Assembly (NCBI RefSeq): GCF_009662475.1
Contig: NZ_CP045571.1
Coordinates: 2,168,501-2,232,500 of the forward strand
Direction: 5' to 3'
Length of the DNA stretch: 64,000 bases
From: Acidithiobacillus thiooxidans ATCC 19377
Lineage (GTDB): Bacteria; Pseudomonadota; Gammaproteobacteria; Acidithiobacillales; Acidithiobacillaceae
Part shown: piece by piece, positions 43,314 through 50,751 of the stretch
How positions within the stretch are numbered: the stretch's first letter is position 1
How the letters are laid out: each line of letters begins with the position of its first letter
Position numbers and translations under genes: made by a program
The notes under the pieces: model-generated
The model's input: only the letters and a program-made list of their open reading frames with translations
Told to the model about the DNA's origin: nothing
Database searches by the model: none

Positions 43314-43897
43314 TTATTGCTCCTTGGCTTTCCGTGCCGCTCTGGTATAGCAAACGATTGTGGGGATTCCGGGGATGGACAAACCAATCCTTGCAGAGGG
43401 CCTGGTTCTTTCTGCTTGCCAAGGTCTTGCTGCCCGCCAGGGCCTTGCCGCCCGCCAGGGCCTTGCTGGAGAGGATCCGTCCAAATACGGACCGGTATGC
43501 CGTGCCAGTGCGTCAACCGATAATGGACGACAGGGGCCAGACTCTTCCGTAGCAGCCATTGCGTACCGGGCCGATCCGGGCGGCGGGAATCCGATAGGCC
43601 AGCCCCCTGGGGAAAGAGGACCACGTTTTGCTCTTCCCGCAGCGCCTGCAGCACCGTGCGCATCCCCATGGGACGCTCCACGTCGAGGGCCACCAACTGA
43701 TGCCCCAGGAGCCATCCGTAGGCCCGCAGGATGTGGCTCCAGAGAGGATGTCGGGCGTAGTCGCTATCCACAGGGAACAGGGCTTGCACCCCGCGAAGGG
43801 CTCGCACCCCGCAAGGGGCCGGAGTCTTGCGCAGCTTCCACGCGACGAAGGGGCCATCAAGCAGGGACACATGCGGGCGGACCAGAATCAGCATCAC
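43310..43897 (-). CDS. PlsC-like acyltransferase domain protein
   Basis: The 195-residue protein begins almost directly with the HX4D catalytic motif (VRPHVSLLDGPFVAW) and later has VVLFPQGAG, which corresponds to the FPEGT substrate-binding box of glycerolipid acyltransferases. There is no N-terminal membrane helix. Two repeat clusters are inserted: one after residue ~24 and one near the C-terminus (GPGGRQGPGGQQ). The first lies between catalytic motifs. Start may be GTG (43897) or the next ATG. Substrate unknown; lipid modification of an envelope component is possible. Confidence 0.6.
   Translation of the reverse strand: MMLILVRPHVSLLDGPFVAWKLRKTPAPCGVRALRGVQALFPVDSDYARHPLWSHILRAYGWLLGHQLVALDVERPMGMRTVLQALREEQNVVLFPQGAGLSDSRRPDRPGTQWLLRKSLAPVVHYRLTHWHGIPVRIWTDPLQQGPGGRQGPGGQQDLGKQKEPGPLQGLVCPSPESPQSFAIPERHGKPRSNK
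43344..43351 (-). promoter_or_regulatory. GCTATACC box upstream of pilL
   Basis: Lies inside the 3' end of the acyltransferase-like gene, 30 nt before pilL, with AATCCCCA 19 bp upstream as the second half. A pilus-operon promoter is inferred. Confidence 0.6.
43424..43470. repeat. 18-bp units near the 3' end of the acyltransferase-like gene
   Basis: gtcttgctgcccgccagg and gccttgccgcccgccagg are adjacent, followed by a partial third. They encode GPGGRQ/GPGGQQ blocks. Confidence 0.82.
43780..43815. repeat. 18-bp units near the 5' end of the acyltransferase-like gene
   Basis: gggcttgcaccccgcgaa and gggctcgcaccccgcaag are adjacent and in the frame give GVRALRGVQAL, a non-proline product unlike those elsewhere. 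Confidence 0.82.
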
Positions 43898-44532
43898 AGG
43901 ATTCCCGCCAGGAACAGGGCAAGCAGTATCCAGCCCATCAACGCCCAGAGGGACTGATGGTTTCCGGACGAACGGGAACGCAGAAAAGCGTAGATTGCCG
44001 CCAGCAGGAACAGAATGACGCCCGTCGGAGCCACCAGTGGAGCCAGAAGCGCCGCCGCGCTGCCCCGTTCAGTCAGCGCCAGAACGGGCAACCATGCCCT
44101 GGCAGGCAGCATAGCCTTTACCGGCTGCATGGCCGCCGTTTGTGTCAGCACCATCCCGAACACGACTCCAGAGGCAAATACCAGCAGGATAGCTATCGCC
44201 GCCAACAGGATGGGAATCCAGGTTTCCTGGATGACTTTTGCAGAAAAACAGCCATCCGACGGCTCCGGCCGCACTTTCTTTTCCCCACGGCGGAGCCAGT
44301 ACGACGGTTTCCCGGCTTTGTCATTTACCGATGGCGTTTCCACCTGCGAAGAGCCTGCTGTCTGCAAGGGATTTGCGCCCTGCGCGGATTCAGTCTGCGC
44401 GGACTTTTCCAAGTCATTCTGCCCGAAGGGTTTCTGCCCGGACATCGCCAGCACATGGGGAACCGGAACGGCGTCCCCATCCCCGAGCAGGTCATCCGGC
44501 AGGTCGATCTCTTCATCAGAGCGCCGCGACAT
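43894..44532 (-). CDS. Membrane protein with cytoplasmic N-terminal domain
   Basis: The 212-residue protein has about 105 polar residues, including a repeat-derived stretch (SAQTESAQGANPLQTAGS), then three or four transmembrane helices (about 110-135, 145-165, 168-186 and 195-212). It overlaps the upstream gene by 17 bp and the downstream gene by 4 bp, so it is translationally coupled on both sides. No family recognised. Confidence 0.6.
   Translation of the reverse strand: MSRRSDEEIDLPDDLLGDGDAVPVPHVLAMSGQKPFGQNDLEKSAQTESAQGANPLQTAGSSQVETPSVNDKAGKPSYWLRRGEKKVRPEPSDGCFSAKVIQETWIPILLAAIAILLVFASGVVFGMVLTQTAAMQPVKAMLPARAWLPVLALTERGSAAALLAPLVAPTGVILFLLAAIYAFLRSRSSGNHQSLWALMGWILLALFLAGIL
44352..44404. 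repeat. 18-bp-family units in the membrane protein gene
   Basis: Units gcctgctgtctgcaagggat and ttgcgccctgcgcggattca, with a third CCTGC/TCTGC-cored unit, lie in the flexible N-terminal part. Confidence 0.65.
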
Positions 44533-44827
44533 GAGGTGGCTCCTCCTGGCGATGGGTCAGCGCATACTCAATCAGATGACATTCCCGCGTCTGATAGAAT
44601 CCATGTACCAGCCAGCCCTTGATACGGCGCTCTTCGTCCGTCCGGCTGGCCGCCAGCCATTCCTCGATCTCCATGTCCAGACGGAACCGGTACAGAGAGT
44701 ACAGCCAGTCTGCCACCTGGAATTCCGTGATTTCCTTGTATTCGCAGGCTGCCTGCATTCTGTCCGCAGGACCATAGCAGTCCGCAGGACCTTGCAGGTC
44801 GGCAAGACGTTCGTTCTCCCGGAACAT
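44516..44827 (-). CDS. Hypothetical protein of the transfer region
   Basis: I start at MFRENERLADLQG (44827), since the GCTATACC box lies upstream at 44861; upstream in-frame codons would overlap it. The 103-residue product has two repeat-derived blocks (ADLQGPADCYGPADR) and then a helical domain rich in Tyr, Glu and Trp (WLYSLYRFRLDMEIEEWLAA). No family recognised. First gene of a short operon running through the acyltransferase-like gene to pilL. Confidence 0.55.
   Translation of the reverse strand: MFRENERLADLQGPADCYGPADRMQAACEYKEITEFQVADWLYSLYRFRLDMEIEEWLAASRTDEERRIKGWLVHGFYQTRECHLIEYALTHRQEEPPHVAAL
44762..44809. repeat. 18-bp units nearly identical to the parB cluster
   Basis: gtccgcaggaccatagca, gtccgcaggaccttgcag and gtcggca follow each other; the same 43-bp order occurs at 2441-2483 in parB with two mismatches, 42 kb away in an unrelated gene. 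Confidence 0.92.
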
Positions 44828-44860
44828 ATTGTTCGTTATCTCCACAAGTTTACCTGCCAG

Positions 44861-44868
44861 GGTATAGC
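44861..44868 (-). promoter_or_regulatory. GCTATACC box upstream of the 44827 gene
   Basis: Lies 33 nt before the start codon, with TATCACCA 19 bp upstream. Confidence 0.65.
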
Positions 44869-44914
44869 GGGCTGTCGTGGTGATACGGCAAAAAAGCGCA
44901 AAAACGACACACAC

Positions 44915-44940
44915 AAAAAAACCCGCCAGAAGGCGGGCAG
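44915..44940 (-). terminator. Intrinsic terminator
   Basis: On the minus strand CCCGCC-TTCT-GGCGGG is followed by seven T residues. It ends the unit that finishes with the 100-residue gene at 44961 and isolates it from the next promoter at 44861. Confidence 0.9.
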
Positions 44941-44960
44941 TTCAGAGAGAAATGTTTTGC

Positions 44961-45263
44961 CTAGAGACCCAACCCCAGTTCCAGGGTGTGGGCACCGATT
45001 TCGAGCAGCGCCCGTTCCGGCGGCTCGTACCCTAAGGCCAGGGCGTGCTTCATGGCGGTGCGTTGCTCATAAAGCGCCAGTGTGTGCTGGACAGACCCCG
45101 GCGGAAATCGGCACGGATCAGCCCGACGCAGTTCCGCCCGCAGGCCCTGCAGGCGCTTTATGCGGGATTGCGCGCGTTCATCACCCCGGTCCTGCAGACG
45201 GCAACAGTCCTGCAGACCTGCAATCTCCGACGCCGCCCAGACATCGATGTCCTTGCTGTTCAT
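44961..45263 (-). CDS. Hypothetical helical protein
   Basis: The 100-residue protein is arginine/leucine-rich and helical, with a repeat-derived segment (IAGLQDCCRLQDRG) and ALYEQRTAMKHALALG. It overlaps the large upstream gene by ATGA and ends before a strong terminator, so it is the last gene of that unit. No family is recognised. Confidence 0.5.
   Translation of the reverse strand: MNSKDIDVWAASEIAGLQDCCRLQDRGDERAQSRIKRLQGLRAELRRADPCRFPPGSVQHTLALYEQRTAMKHALALGYEPPERALLEIGAHTLELGLGL
45189..45224. repeat. Two 18-bp units in a small gene
   Basis: gtcctgcagacggcaaca and gtcctgcagacctgcaat are adjacent and encode the GLQDCC/RLQD blocks. Confidence 0.82.
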
Positions 45264-46420
45264 CGCCCGATCTCCATGCCTTCTTGTTTGCCGCGATCCT
45301 GGGTACGGGCATTCTCCAGAACGTTGACGCCCAGCTTCTCCTTCACAAGCTGGACAGTCCGGTTGCGGACACCCTGTTCCATCGCCGTTTTGTTGGGCTT
45401 CAGGCCGCCGCCACGCCCCTCGATGCGCACCAGTTCCTGTTCGGGATGCTTCTCCGCAAAGCTCGCAGAAATGAATTTCTCACCAGATTTGGCCTCATGG
45501 GGCATCATGGACACATAGACCCGCGCACCATCGCTACGCTCACCCGCAGCCTGCAACATAGGCACCCCCTTCTGGGAGACCTTGTCCTGGAAAATCACGG
45601 GAATGCGATCCTTTTCCCCGTCGGGACGCTGTACAGCCACGCTGCCGACCAGTTTGCCTTCCTTGTCCGCCCAGACGCCAACGCTGTGCCAAGTGCCATT
45701 CGGCTCCTGTACATGGGCTTCCAGCCGGGGAGCAGGATTATTGCTTTGACCGGTTTCCATGGTGATACCCTGCTCTTTCAGGCGTCCGGAGATTTCCGTT
45801 ACCAGTCCGGCAAAATACTTCTCCCGCGCAGCGTCAGCGATTGGTTCCAGGATTTTCTTTTCCGTTATACCAGCATCGAGCATGGGCTTTTTCGCCTGTT
45901 CGGACAGTTCTTTCGCCTGCTCGAAATGGCCGGAAACCGCAGGGATTTCCTTGCCATCGGGACCCTTCAGCGTCGCTACATGATCGACAAAATGCCGTCC
46001 ATCCCGCTCCTTGGGACTGGCAAAGGCACCAATGGTGATTTCACCCTTCTGCGGGCTTTGCGACAGGGTGTCAAGCTTCGCCACGAGACGCTGGGCGAAC
46101 TCCGAATCGAGATCAGCGGACAGGAGAATCCGGTCCTCCCCCTTCTGGAGCGCTACCCGCAGTTTCTGCTGCGGCTCCCCGTTGACCTTGGTCTCGGCCA
46201 GCGCCACACCTTGGAGTTCTCCCTTCAAGGCAGTTTCATAGCCGACACCCTGCTCTTTCAGGATATTACGGGCCGTTTCCTGCTTCTCTTCGGAGAAGCC
46301 CTGTTTCCACTCCTTATCACCAACTTCATGCTGGGCAGAAGCCCGGGCCTTTTTCGTTTCCTCGTCTACCCGGACAAACGCATTAACCAGGTTGTTCCGT
46401 TCCATCAATACCGTAGGCAT
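45260..46420 (-). CDS. Transfer-region protein, now fused in frame to an upstream nucleotidyltransferase
   Basis: The native start is MPTVLMERNNL (46420), with GAGGAGGTG and the GCTATACC box upstream. The 386-residue protein has no membrane segment, many charged residues and segments such as FVDHVATLKGPDGKEIPAVS and RVYVSMMPHEAKSGEKFISA. It resembles in style the two larger polyvalent proteins upstream and probably acts on DNA or in the recipient, but no family is certain. The reading frame continues upstream without a stop into the nucleotidyltransferase gene, so a 590-residue fusion could also be made. Confidence 0.6.
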   Translation of the reverse strand: MPTVLMERNNLVNAFVRVDEETKKARASAQHEVGDKEWKQGFSEEKQETARNILKEQGVGYETALKGELQGVALAETKVNGEPQQKLRVALQKGEDRILLSADLDSEFAQRLVAKLDTLSQSPQKGEITIGAFASPKERDGRHFVDHVATLKGPDGKEIPAVSGHFEQAKELSEQAKKPMLDAGITEKKILEPIADAAREKYFAGLVTEISGRLKEQGITMETGQSNNPAPRLEAHVQEPNGTWHSVGVWADKEGKLVGSVAVQRPDGEKDRIPVIFQDKVSQKGVPMLQAAGERSDGARVYVSMMPHEAKSGEKFISASFAEKHPEQELVRIEGRGGGLKPNKTAMEQGVRNRTVQLVKEKLGVNVLENARTQDRGKQEGMEIGR

Positions 46421-47032
46421 ATCGCACCTCCTCGTCATTACCTGTTCCGGTATAGCGGGAGCGTCGGTTATAGCTTTTGCGGAAGATTCTGATACAGACT
46501 TATCCTCTGTTAATGAAGCGGACAAGTCTTTATCCAGTGCTTTTCTTTTATTGATCTCGTGGATCGCTAATGCAAGCACACGATAATCAGCAATGTCTTT
46601 CTCTCTCGTGCTGACTTTTGTTTTGAGCAGTCCCTCAAGATCAAGCGTTTTAATGGAGTGCCCGTCAATCTCTACGTCTATGATATGACCGGAAAGGCTT
46701 TCGTAAGTTTCCCCATTGGCTGCCACAAACAGTAAGTCCACAATGATTTCATCATTAACACGTATATTTTCGCCATCTGCGAACCATGATGATTCCATTT
46801 CCAGTGAAGCTTGGTCGGGGAGTATGGAAAGCGCATCAATAACCTTGCTGCCATTGATCTCATCTAACGGTAACAAAAAGTCCACGTCTTCAGTTGCCCG
46901 CATATATCCATGCAATTGAAGAGCATGCCCACCAATCAAAATATAATCCACCCCGCGAGTTTCTAAAGCATCTATGATCTGCAACATGTCCGCTTTATTG
47001 GCAGGCCTTGGGACCTCCTGTTCAGGTTCCAT
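46421..47032 (-). CDS. AbiEii-like nucleotidyltransferase lacking its own stop codon
   Basis: Starting at MEPEQEVPRPANK (47032), the frame encodes a nucleotidyltransferase domain. The motif YILIGGHALQLHGYMRATED is followed by VDFLLPLDE, the GG(x)A and DxD pattern of AbiEii/MNT enzymes, and then ADYRVLALAIHEINKR. Such enzymes transfer nucleotides to tRNA or partner proteins and act as toxins or defence effectors. No stop codon follows: the frame runs into MPTVLMERNN of the next gene, passing over that gene's promoter box. The start overlaps the upstream small gene by 11 bp. The coordinates cover only the non-native part of the fusion. Confidence 0.7.
46449..46456 (-). promoter_or_regulatory. 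GCTATACC box upstream of the 46420 gene
   Basis: Lies 28 nt before MPTVLMERNN, with GCTATAACC 18 bp upstream, so the site is a clear direct repeat. It is embedded in the read-through part of the nucleotidyltransferase frame (codons Ala-Ile-Pro). Confidence 0.65.
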
Positions 47033-47285
47033 CAAAGCACCCTCGTAAATGGATCCAAGCCATGAACTCGGCTTTAGTCTTTTCCTGGTCCGCATTCATT
47101 TCTTCCAACGTTCTGAATCGTTTCACTCTTGGCTCCCCATCCTCATAGGGCCTTCTAATAAACGGGCAAAGCTTCGCCGATTCCTGTTGCAGCCGATCGG
47201 CTTTTATGAGATTCGCAGCAAAGTCGCTTGCCGTCTTTGCCGGTGTCCAGGCGCTACTTCGTTTTCCAACTTGCCTTTGATTCAT
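47022..47285 (-). CDS. Small partner protein of the AbiEii-like gene
   Basis: The 87-residue basic protein (start MNQRQVGKRSSAW, GGAG upstream) precedes and overlaps the nucleotidyltransferase gene. The arrangement is that of an antitoxin or accessory gene before a toxin. Its sequence (AANLIKADRLQQESAKLCPF) gives no recognisable DNA-binding motif. Antitoxin role is inferred from order only. Confidence 0.5.
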   Translation of the reverse strand: MNQRQVGKRSSAWTPAKTASDFAANLIKADRLQQESAKLCPFIRRPYEDGEPRVKRFRTLEEMNADQEKTKAEFMAWIHLRGCFDGT

Positions 47286-47380
47286 TTGGCACATTCTCCT
47301 GCGTGGGCACACCACTATTGACCGAGCCGTTTTTTGAATTGGCAAAAGCATCCTACCTTATGCCTAGCCGATCAGACGGA

Positions 47381-48058
47381 TCAGATTTCCAGATCCCCTT
47401 TTTTACGTCCTGGTTCAGGATTCTGTTCCGGTGACCGGACACGCGCACCGATGACCCGGCTCTTTTCTCCGTCTTTCAACACATCAATATCCGGTCCATT
47501 TGTCCTTTGAAAGCGAGCGCTCACATTGCTCTTGAGCACGTGTTGTTCCTCTACACTGATCCCTGGAACCTTTCTTAGAAGATGCAAAACCGTGTTTTCG
47601 TTGACCAACCCTGTGGTAATCATTGCATCCAGAAATGGTCCATCTTTTGGACGACCCGCTATGGATTTAGCAATAAACAGGTCGGCCGGGTGCATGCAGT
47701 GCCCGACGACTTGATGCGTATTGGTATTGACGAGTGGATAACACCGCGAAATCCAGCCTTCCGGGGCCTTCGCAGTTTCCATAGATACACCCTGAGCATA
47801 GTATCCATAGGAATTATGAAAGTAGGAGTCTTCCCCTAAGGATCCGTCAATGAGATCGGATTTATGCTCATCATTATCTATTGGAATAATGTCGGCTTCG
47901 GTAGACAGCGTGAAAACCCCAGGCCACGCTCTGGGTGGATGTCCAGAGAATTTTCTCAACCAGGGAAGAATAGACTGGCTCCCAATAACGACTACCGCAT
48001 CATCACCCAGTATGGCCCCCGATGCGCGAATCAAATGTTCAAGCTGCTCTTCCGTCAT
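47381..48058 (-). CDS. Second nucleotidyltransferase-like protein (DUF6036-like)
   Basis: The 225-residue protein starts at MTEEQLEHLIRASG and has the pattern DDAVVVIGSQSILPWL then LSTEADIIPID, which is the GS-(x)-DxD arrangement of nucleotidyltransferase-fold proteins in the AbiEii/DUF6036 group. The DPADLFIAKSIAGRPKD-like segment follows as expected. It overlaps the upstream 121-residue gene by 20 bp. With that partner it forms a second toxin-antitoxin-like module next to the AbiEii-like pair. Confidence 0.65.
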   Translation of the reverse strand: MTEEQLEHLIRASGAILGDDAVVVIGSQSILPWLRKFSGHPPRAWPGVFTLSTEADIIPIDNDEHKSDLIDGSLGEDSYFHNSYGYYAQGVSMETAKAPEGWISRCYPLVNTNTHQVVGHCMHPADLFIAKSIAGRPKDGPFLDAMITTGLVNENTVLHLLRKVPGISVEEQHVLKSNVSARFQRTNGPDIDVLKDGEKSRVIGARVRSPEQNPEPGRKKGDLEI

Positions 48059-48404
48059 GCCAGGTCCCTTTTCGCCATTGGGCTTCAAAAGCCAATAAAA
48101 CCGTGGTTCGTTCCTTGGTTGTCAGCACATGAGAAAACGGAGAACTGCTACGCATATCAATGGCGTGCTGTTCAGGAGAAAGTAGCAGATCATACAAGTC
48201 GTTACGTCCCTTTTCTGAGGAAAGGGCTGCGTTGAGACGTTCAACCCACTCAGCCAGCCAGATGTCCTCCGGGCGTTGCTGCGAAAATCGCACCGCCCAA
48301 TCACGGGCTTCTTTTAGAAGGTCATGACCATTCGCTGATGTGTGCAGCTTATGATAAATTGCACGCCCCAAATCAAGGCTTTTAGCATCCTGTCGCATCA
48401 GCAT
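48039..48404 (-). CDS. Partner protein of the second nucleotidyltransferase module
   Basis: The 121-residue helical protein starts at MLMRQDAKSLDLG after AGGAATGG. Segments LGRAIYHKLHTSANG and WLAEWVERLNAALSS suggest an all-helical fold. Base composition is more AT-rich than the flanking transfer genes. Antitoxin-like by position. Confidence 0.5.
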   Translation of the reverse strand: MLMRQDAKSLDLGRAIYHKLHTSANGHDLLKEARDWAVRFSQQRPEDIWLAEWVERLNAALSSEKGRNDLYDLLLSPEQHAIDMRSSSPFSHVLTTKERTTVLLAFEAQWRKGTWHDGRAA

Positions 48405-48493
48405 CAACCATTCCTTAATGTATGATTTATGCTATATATCTTCACACTGCGCAGACTGTGATTCAAGCCTTGCAAAACCATTTACGGTCCAAG

Positions 48494-50260
48494 TCACCGC
48501 TCCACTTCCATGGCGGAAGATTTCTGCTGGCCCACCCGCAAATCCGCCCCAAGGGTCTTGCGCAGGTACTGCACCATTCCATCAGGAATACCCTTTTCTT
48601 TCGCTTCCCGATTAGCTTCCAAATGGGCCTGACCAAGCAGTTTTCTGTCCTGCCCCGGCGCGGTTTCCGAGACCGCAACCGCCACACGGTTCGGTTGCGC
48701 AGCATCGGCATACATCATGACCCCCAGCTTCTTACCATCATGCTCAACATGGGCCAGCAGACTGGGGCCTTTGGCAGAGGCTTCAGGCGAGAAATCCAGA
48801 GGCAGAACCTTTTTCTGGTCGCCTTCATGCAACGCCATCTGGCCCTTACCCTCTTCACCCACCGTCACGAACATCTTTCTTCCCGGCTGCTCGACGGTAG
48901 CCACAAGACGCGGAACCGCCGGAGACCTGTCCTTGTCCACTTCCTGCACTTTGCCCGGTTTCGACGGCGCAAACTGGTTCCCGCGCGCATGGGTCTCCCG
49001 TTCGTAAATCTCCTTCGCCATGGGACTGCCAGGCTCCAGGGCAATGCCGCGCTCCATGGCAATCTTCACAGCCTCCTCCAGGAATGCACGATTGCCGTGA
49101 AAGCGTACCGGTTGACCATATCGATCCACAGCAGACTGCAGGGCGGTCTCAACCGCCTTGCGCCGCTTCTCCTCGGCTTTACGCCCAATCCCCAGCATCG
49201 CACGGTTCGTCACCGTAACCTTGTCACCATGATCCAGCACATGAGGCTTGCCTTTGGGATTGGCGAGGAGCACTTCAGGCGGGTTCTTGCGGGGATACGA
49301 TGGACGGGCTTTCGGTGCAGGGTCCGGTTCCTGCTGCGGGAAAAGTGACTCGGCCTGAATGGGACGGTTGGCCATCTTCTTCAGGTCTTCTGCAATATCC
49401 CCTGCAGATTCGATCTGGGGCGCTTTTTCAGGTTCCTTGGCTTTCTCGGGTTCTTCCGCCTTCTCAACTGAAGGTTTTGCAGCAACTTCCTGTGGTTCAG
49501 GCTCCAACGGCTTGTCAGACGGCAAAGCCTTCGACTGTTCTTGCTCTTGCTGCTTCTCAGCAATCACGCCCGTCATGAAATCGAATCGATCCGGCTCAAT
49601 CACTCCTGAACGTGCTCTGGCTTCATACAACGTTTTTAGATCCGCCGGTTCTTTCTCCATCTTTTTTGCGGCAGCTATGGCTTCTTCCTGCGTAGCAAAG
49701 TTCAAAGTTTCAACCATCACTCGATTGCCGCCATCCCTGAACAAGGCATGATCCTGTTTGAATATGCGGTTGGCCTGCCAACCTTTGAAATCGTCGCCCT
49801 CCAGGGGCATTTCCGGTGTCATACGGGCACCTTCGCGCACAACCAGTGCTGCAACGCGCACCTCAGAGCTAAAACCTTCTGGTAGTTTGTCCGCGCCATG
49901 GGTCGCAAAAGGCCGGTAGTTCAGACGTTCAACGACATTTTCCGGTTGATCATCCCGTTCAGCGCCATGCTCCTGCTCCAGATTCATGGATGGACCGAAA
50001 CTTAAAGCGTCCATATCCTGTTCAGGCCCGCCCCACCGATCCTCCTGTTCAAGGCGCGCGTAAATCTGGTTGGCCACAAAGCCTTTGCTGTGCGGATTCT
50101 TTTCAATGAGACTCCGGATTTCCTGATGCAGCGGGTCATCCCGGGAGATAAACGCTTCGCTCGCCTCATGGGCAACGTAAAGCCCCGGTCTTTTCTCATC
50201 GATGCTGCCCACTACATTCATGGGTCCATAAGACAAAAGATAATCTGGTTGCGCTGCCAT
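48494..50260 (-). CDS. Polyvalent protein with LPD7-like domain
   Basis: The 588-residue protein starts at MAAQPDYLLS with GGAGG upstream. It has an acidic Pro/Glu/Lys linker (about 255-330). The middle domain (about 345-440: HVLDHGDKVTVTNRAMLGIG then QSAVDRYGQPVRFHGNRAFL and AMERGIALEP) resembles the LPD7 domain of conjugative relaxases and polyvalent proteins. The C-terminal ~130 residues are homologous to the end of the 1454-residue protein next door. Such proteins are often delivered to the recipient with the DNA. No catalytic motif is identified. Confidence 0.62.
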   Translation of the reverse strand: MAAQPDYLLSYGPMNVVGSIDEKRPGLYVAHEASEAFISRDDPLHQEIRSLIEKNPHSKGFVANQIYARLEQEDRWGGPEQDMDALSFGPSMNLEQEHGAERDDQPENVVERLNYRPFATHGADKLPEGFSSEVRVAALVVREGARMTPEMPLEGDDFKGWQANRIFKQDHALFRDGGNRVMVETLNFATQEEAIAAAKKMEKEPADLKTLYEARARSGVIEPDRFDFMTGVIAEKQQEQEQSKALPSDKPLEPEPQEVAAKPSVEKAEEPEKAKEPEKAPQIESAGDIAEDLKKMANRPIQAESLFPQQEPDPAPKARPSYPRKNPPEVLLANPKGKPHVLDHGDKVTVTNRAMLGIGRKAEEKRRKAVETALQSAVDRYGQPVRFHGNRAFLEEAVKIAMERGIALEPGSPMAKEIYERETHARGNQFAPSKPGKVQEVDKDRSPAVPRLVATVEQPGRKMFVTVGEEGKGQMALHEGDQKKVLPLDFSPEASAKGPSLLAHVEHDGKKLGVMMYADAAQPNRVAVAVSETAPGQDRKLLGQAHLEANREAKEKGIPDGMVQYLRKTLGADLRVGQQKSSAMEVER

Positions 50261-50342
50261 AACGTCCTCCAAAGACTGAAAAAAAGGTGATTTCCGGGTA
50301 TCTATGTTGAAATTCGGTCAGGGAGAGTGGTTTACATGAGAC

Positions 50343-50738
50343 TCATCCCGCATAAACACCCGCATTTCCCTGCGGATTCACAACAGCGGACTGGTACGAC
50401 CGGACATCGACCCCGAAGATGGCCGCCACTTCCGTATCAGGAAGCTGATCCGTCACGCCAACCTGCCCGCCTATCCTGGATAAATACTCCAGACCACGCC
50501 GGACTACAGACAGGTCTTCGGTTTCCGACCGGAGATAAATCACATCAGGCGCCTCATCCCGGATCAGCGCATCAATAGCCAGTTGATAGCCACCCGCACC
50601 ACGGGGATCGTCCACCGGACGCAAACGGTCCGGATGACCACCAATCCACAGATTGCATGGAACCTTGCCTTTCGCAGGCTGCAAGCCCTTTGCAGGGTGC
50701 GAGCCCTTTGCATGGTGAGAACCGAAAATTCCGAACAT
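50343..50738 (-). CDS. Small hypothetical protein with 18-bp-derived N-terminus
   Basis: The 131-residue protein begins MFGIFGSHHAKGSHPAKGLQ, its start almost wholly built of repeat units, then continues into an ordinary domain with VPCNLWIGGHPDRLRPVDDP and DVIYLRSETEDLSVVRRGLE. AAGGAG precedes the start and it follows the large ArdC-type gene by 13 bp. No family recognised. Confidence 0.5.
   Translation of the reverse strand: MFGIFGSHHAKGSHPAKGLQPAKGKVPCNLWIGGHPDRLRPVDDPRGAGGYQLAIDALIRDEAPDVIYLRSETEDLSVVRRGLEYLSRIGGQVGVTDQLPDTEVAAIFGVDVRSYQSAVVNPQGNAGVYAG
50670..50705. repeat. 18-bp units at the start of a small gene
   Basis: tttcgcaggctgcaagcc and ctttgcagggtgcgagcc follow each other, with a partial third unit. 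Encoded SHPAKG and LQPAKG blocks begin ten residues after the start, so the unit is in opposite orientation to the pilL copies. Confidence 0.85.
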
Positions 50739-50751
50739 CGCTATCTCCTTA

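Noticed and set aside
44015-46492. 825-codon plus-strand ORF
   Set aside because: It is antisense to several coupled minus-strand genes with good start signals and crosses a terminator; its product looks like a translated complement.
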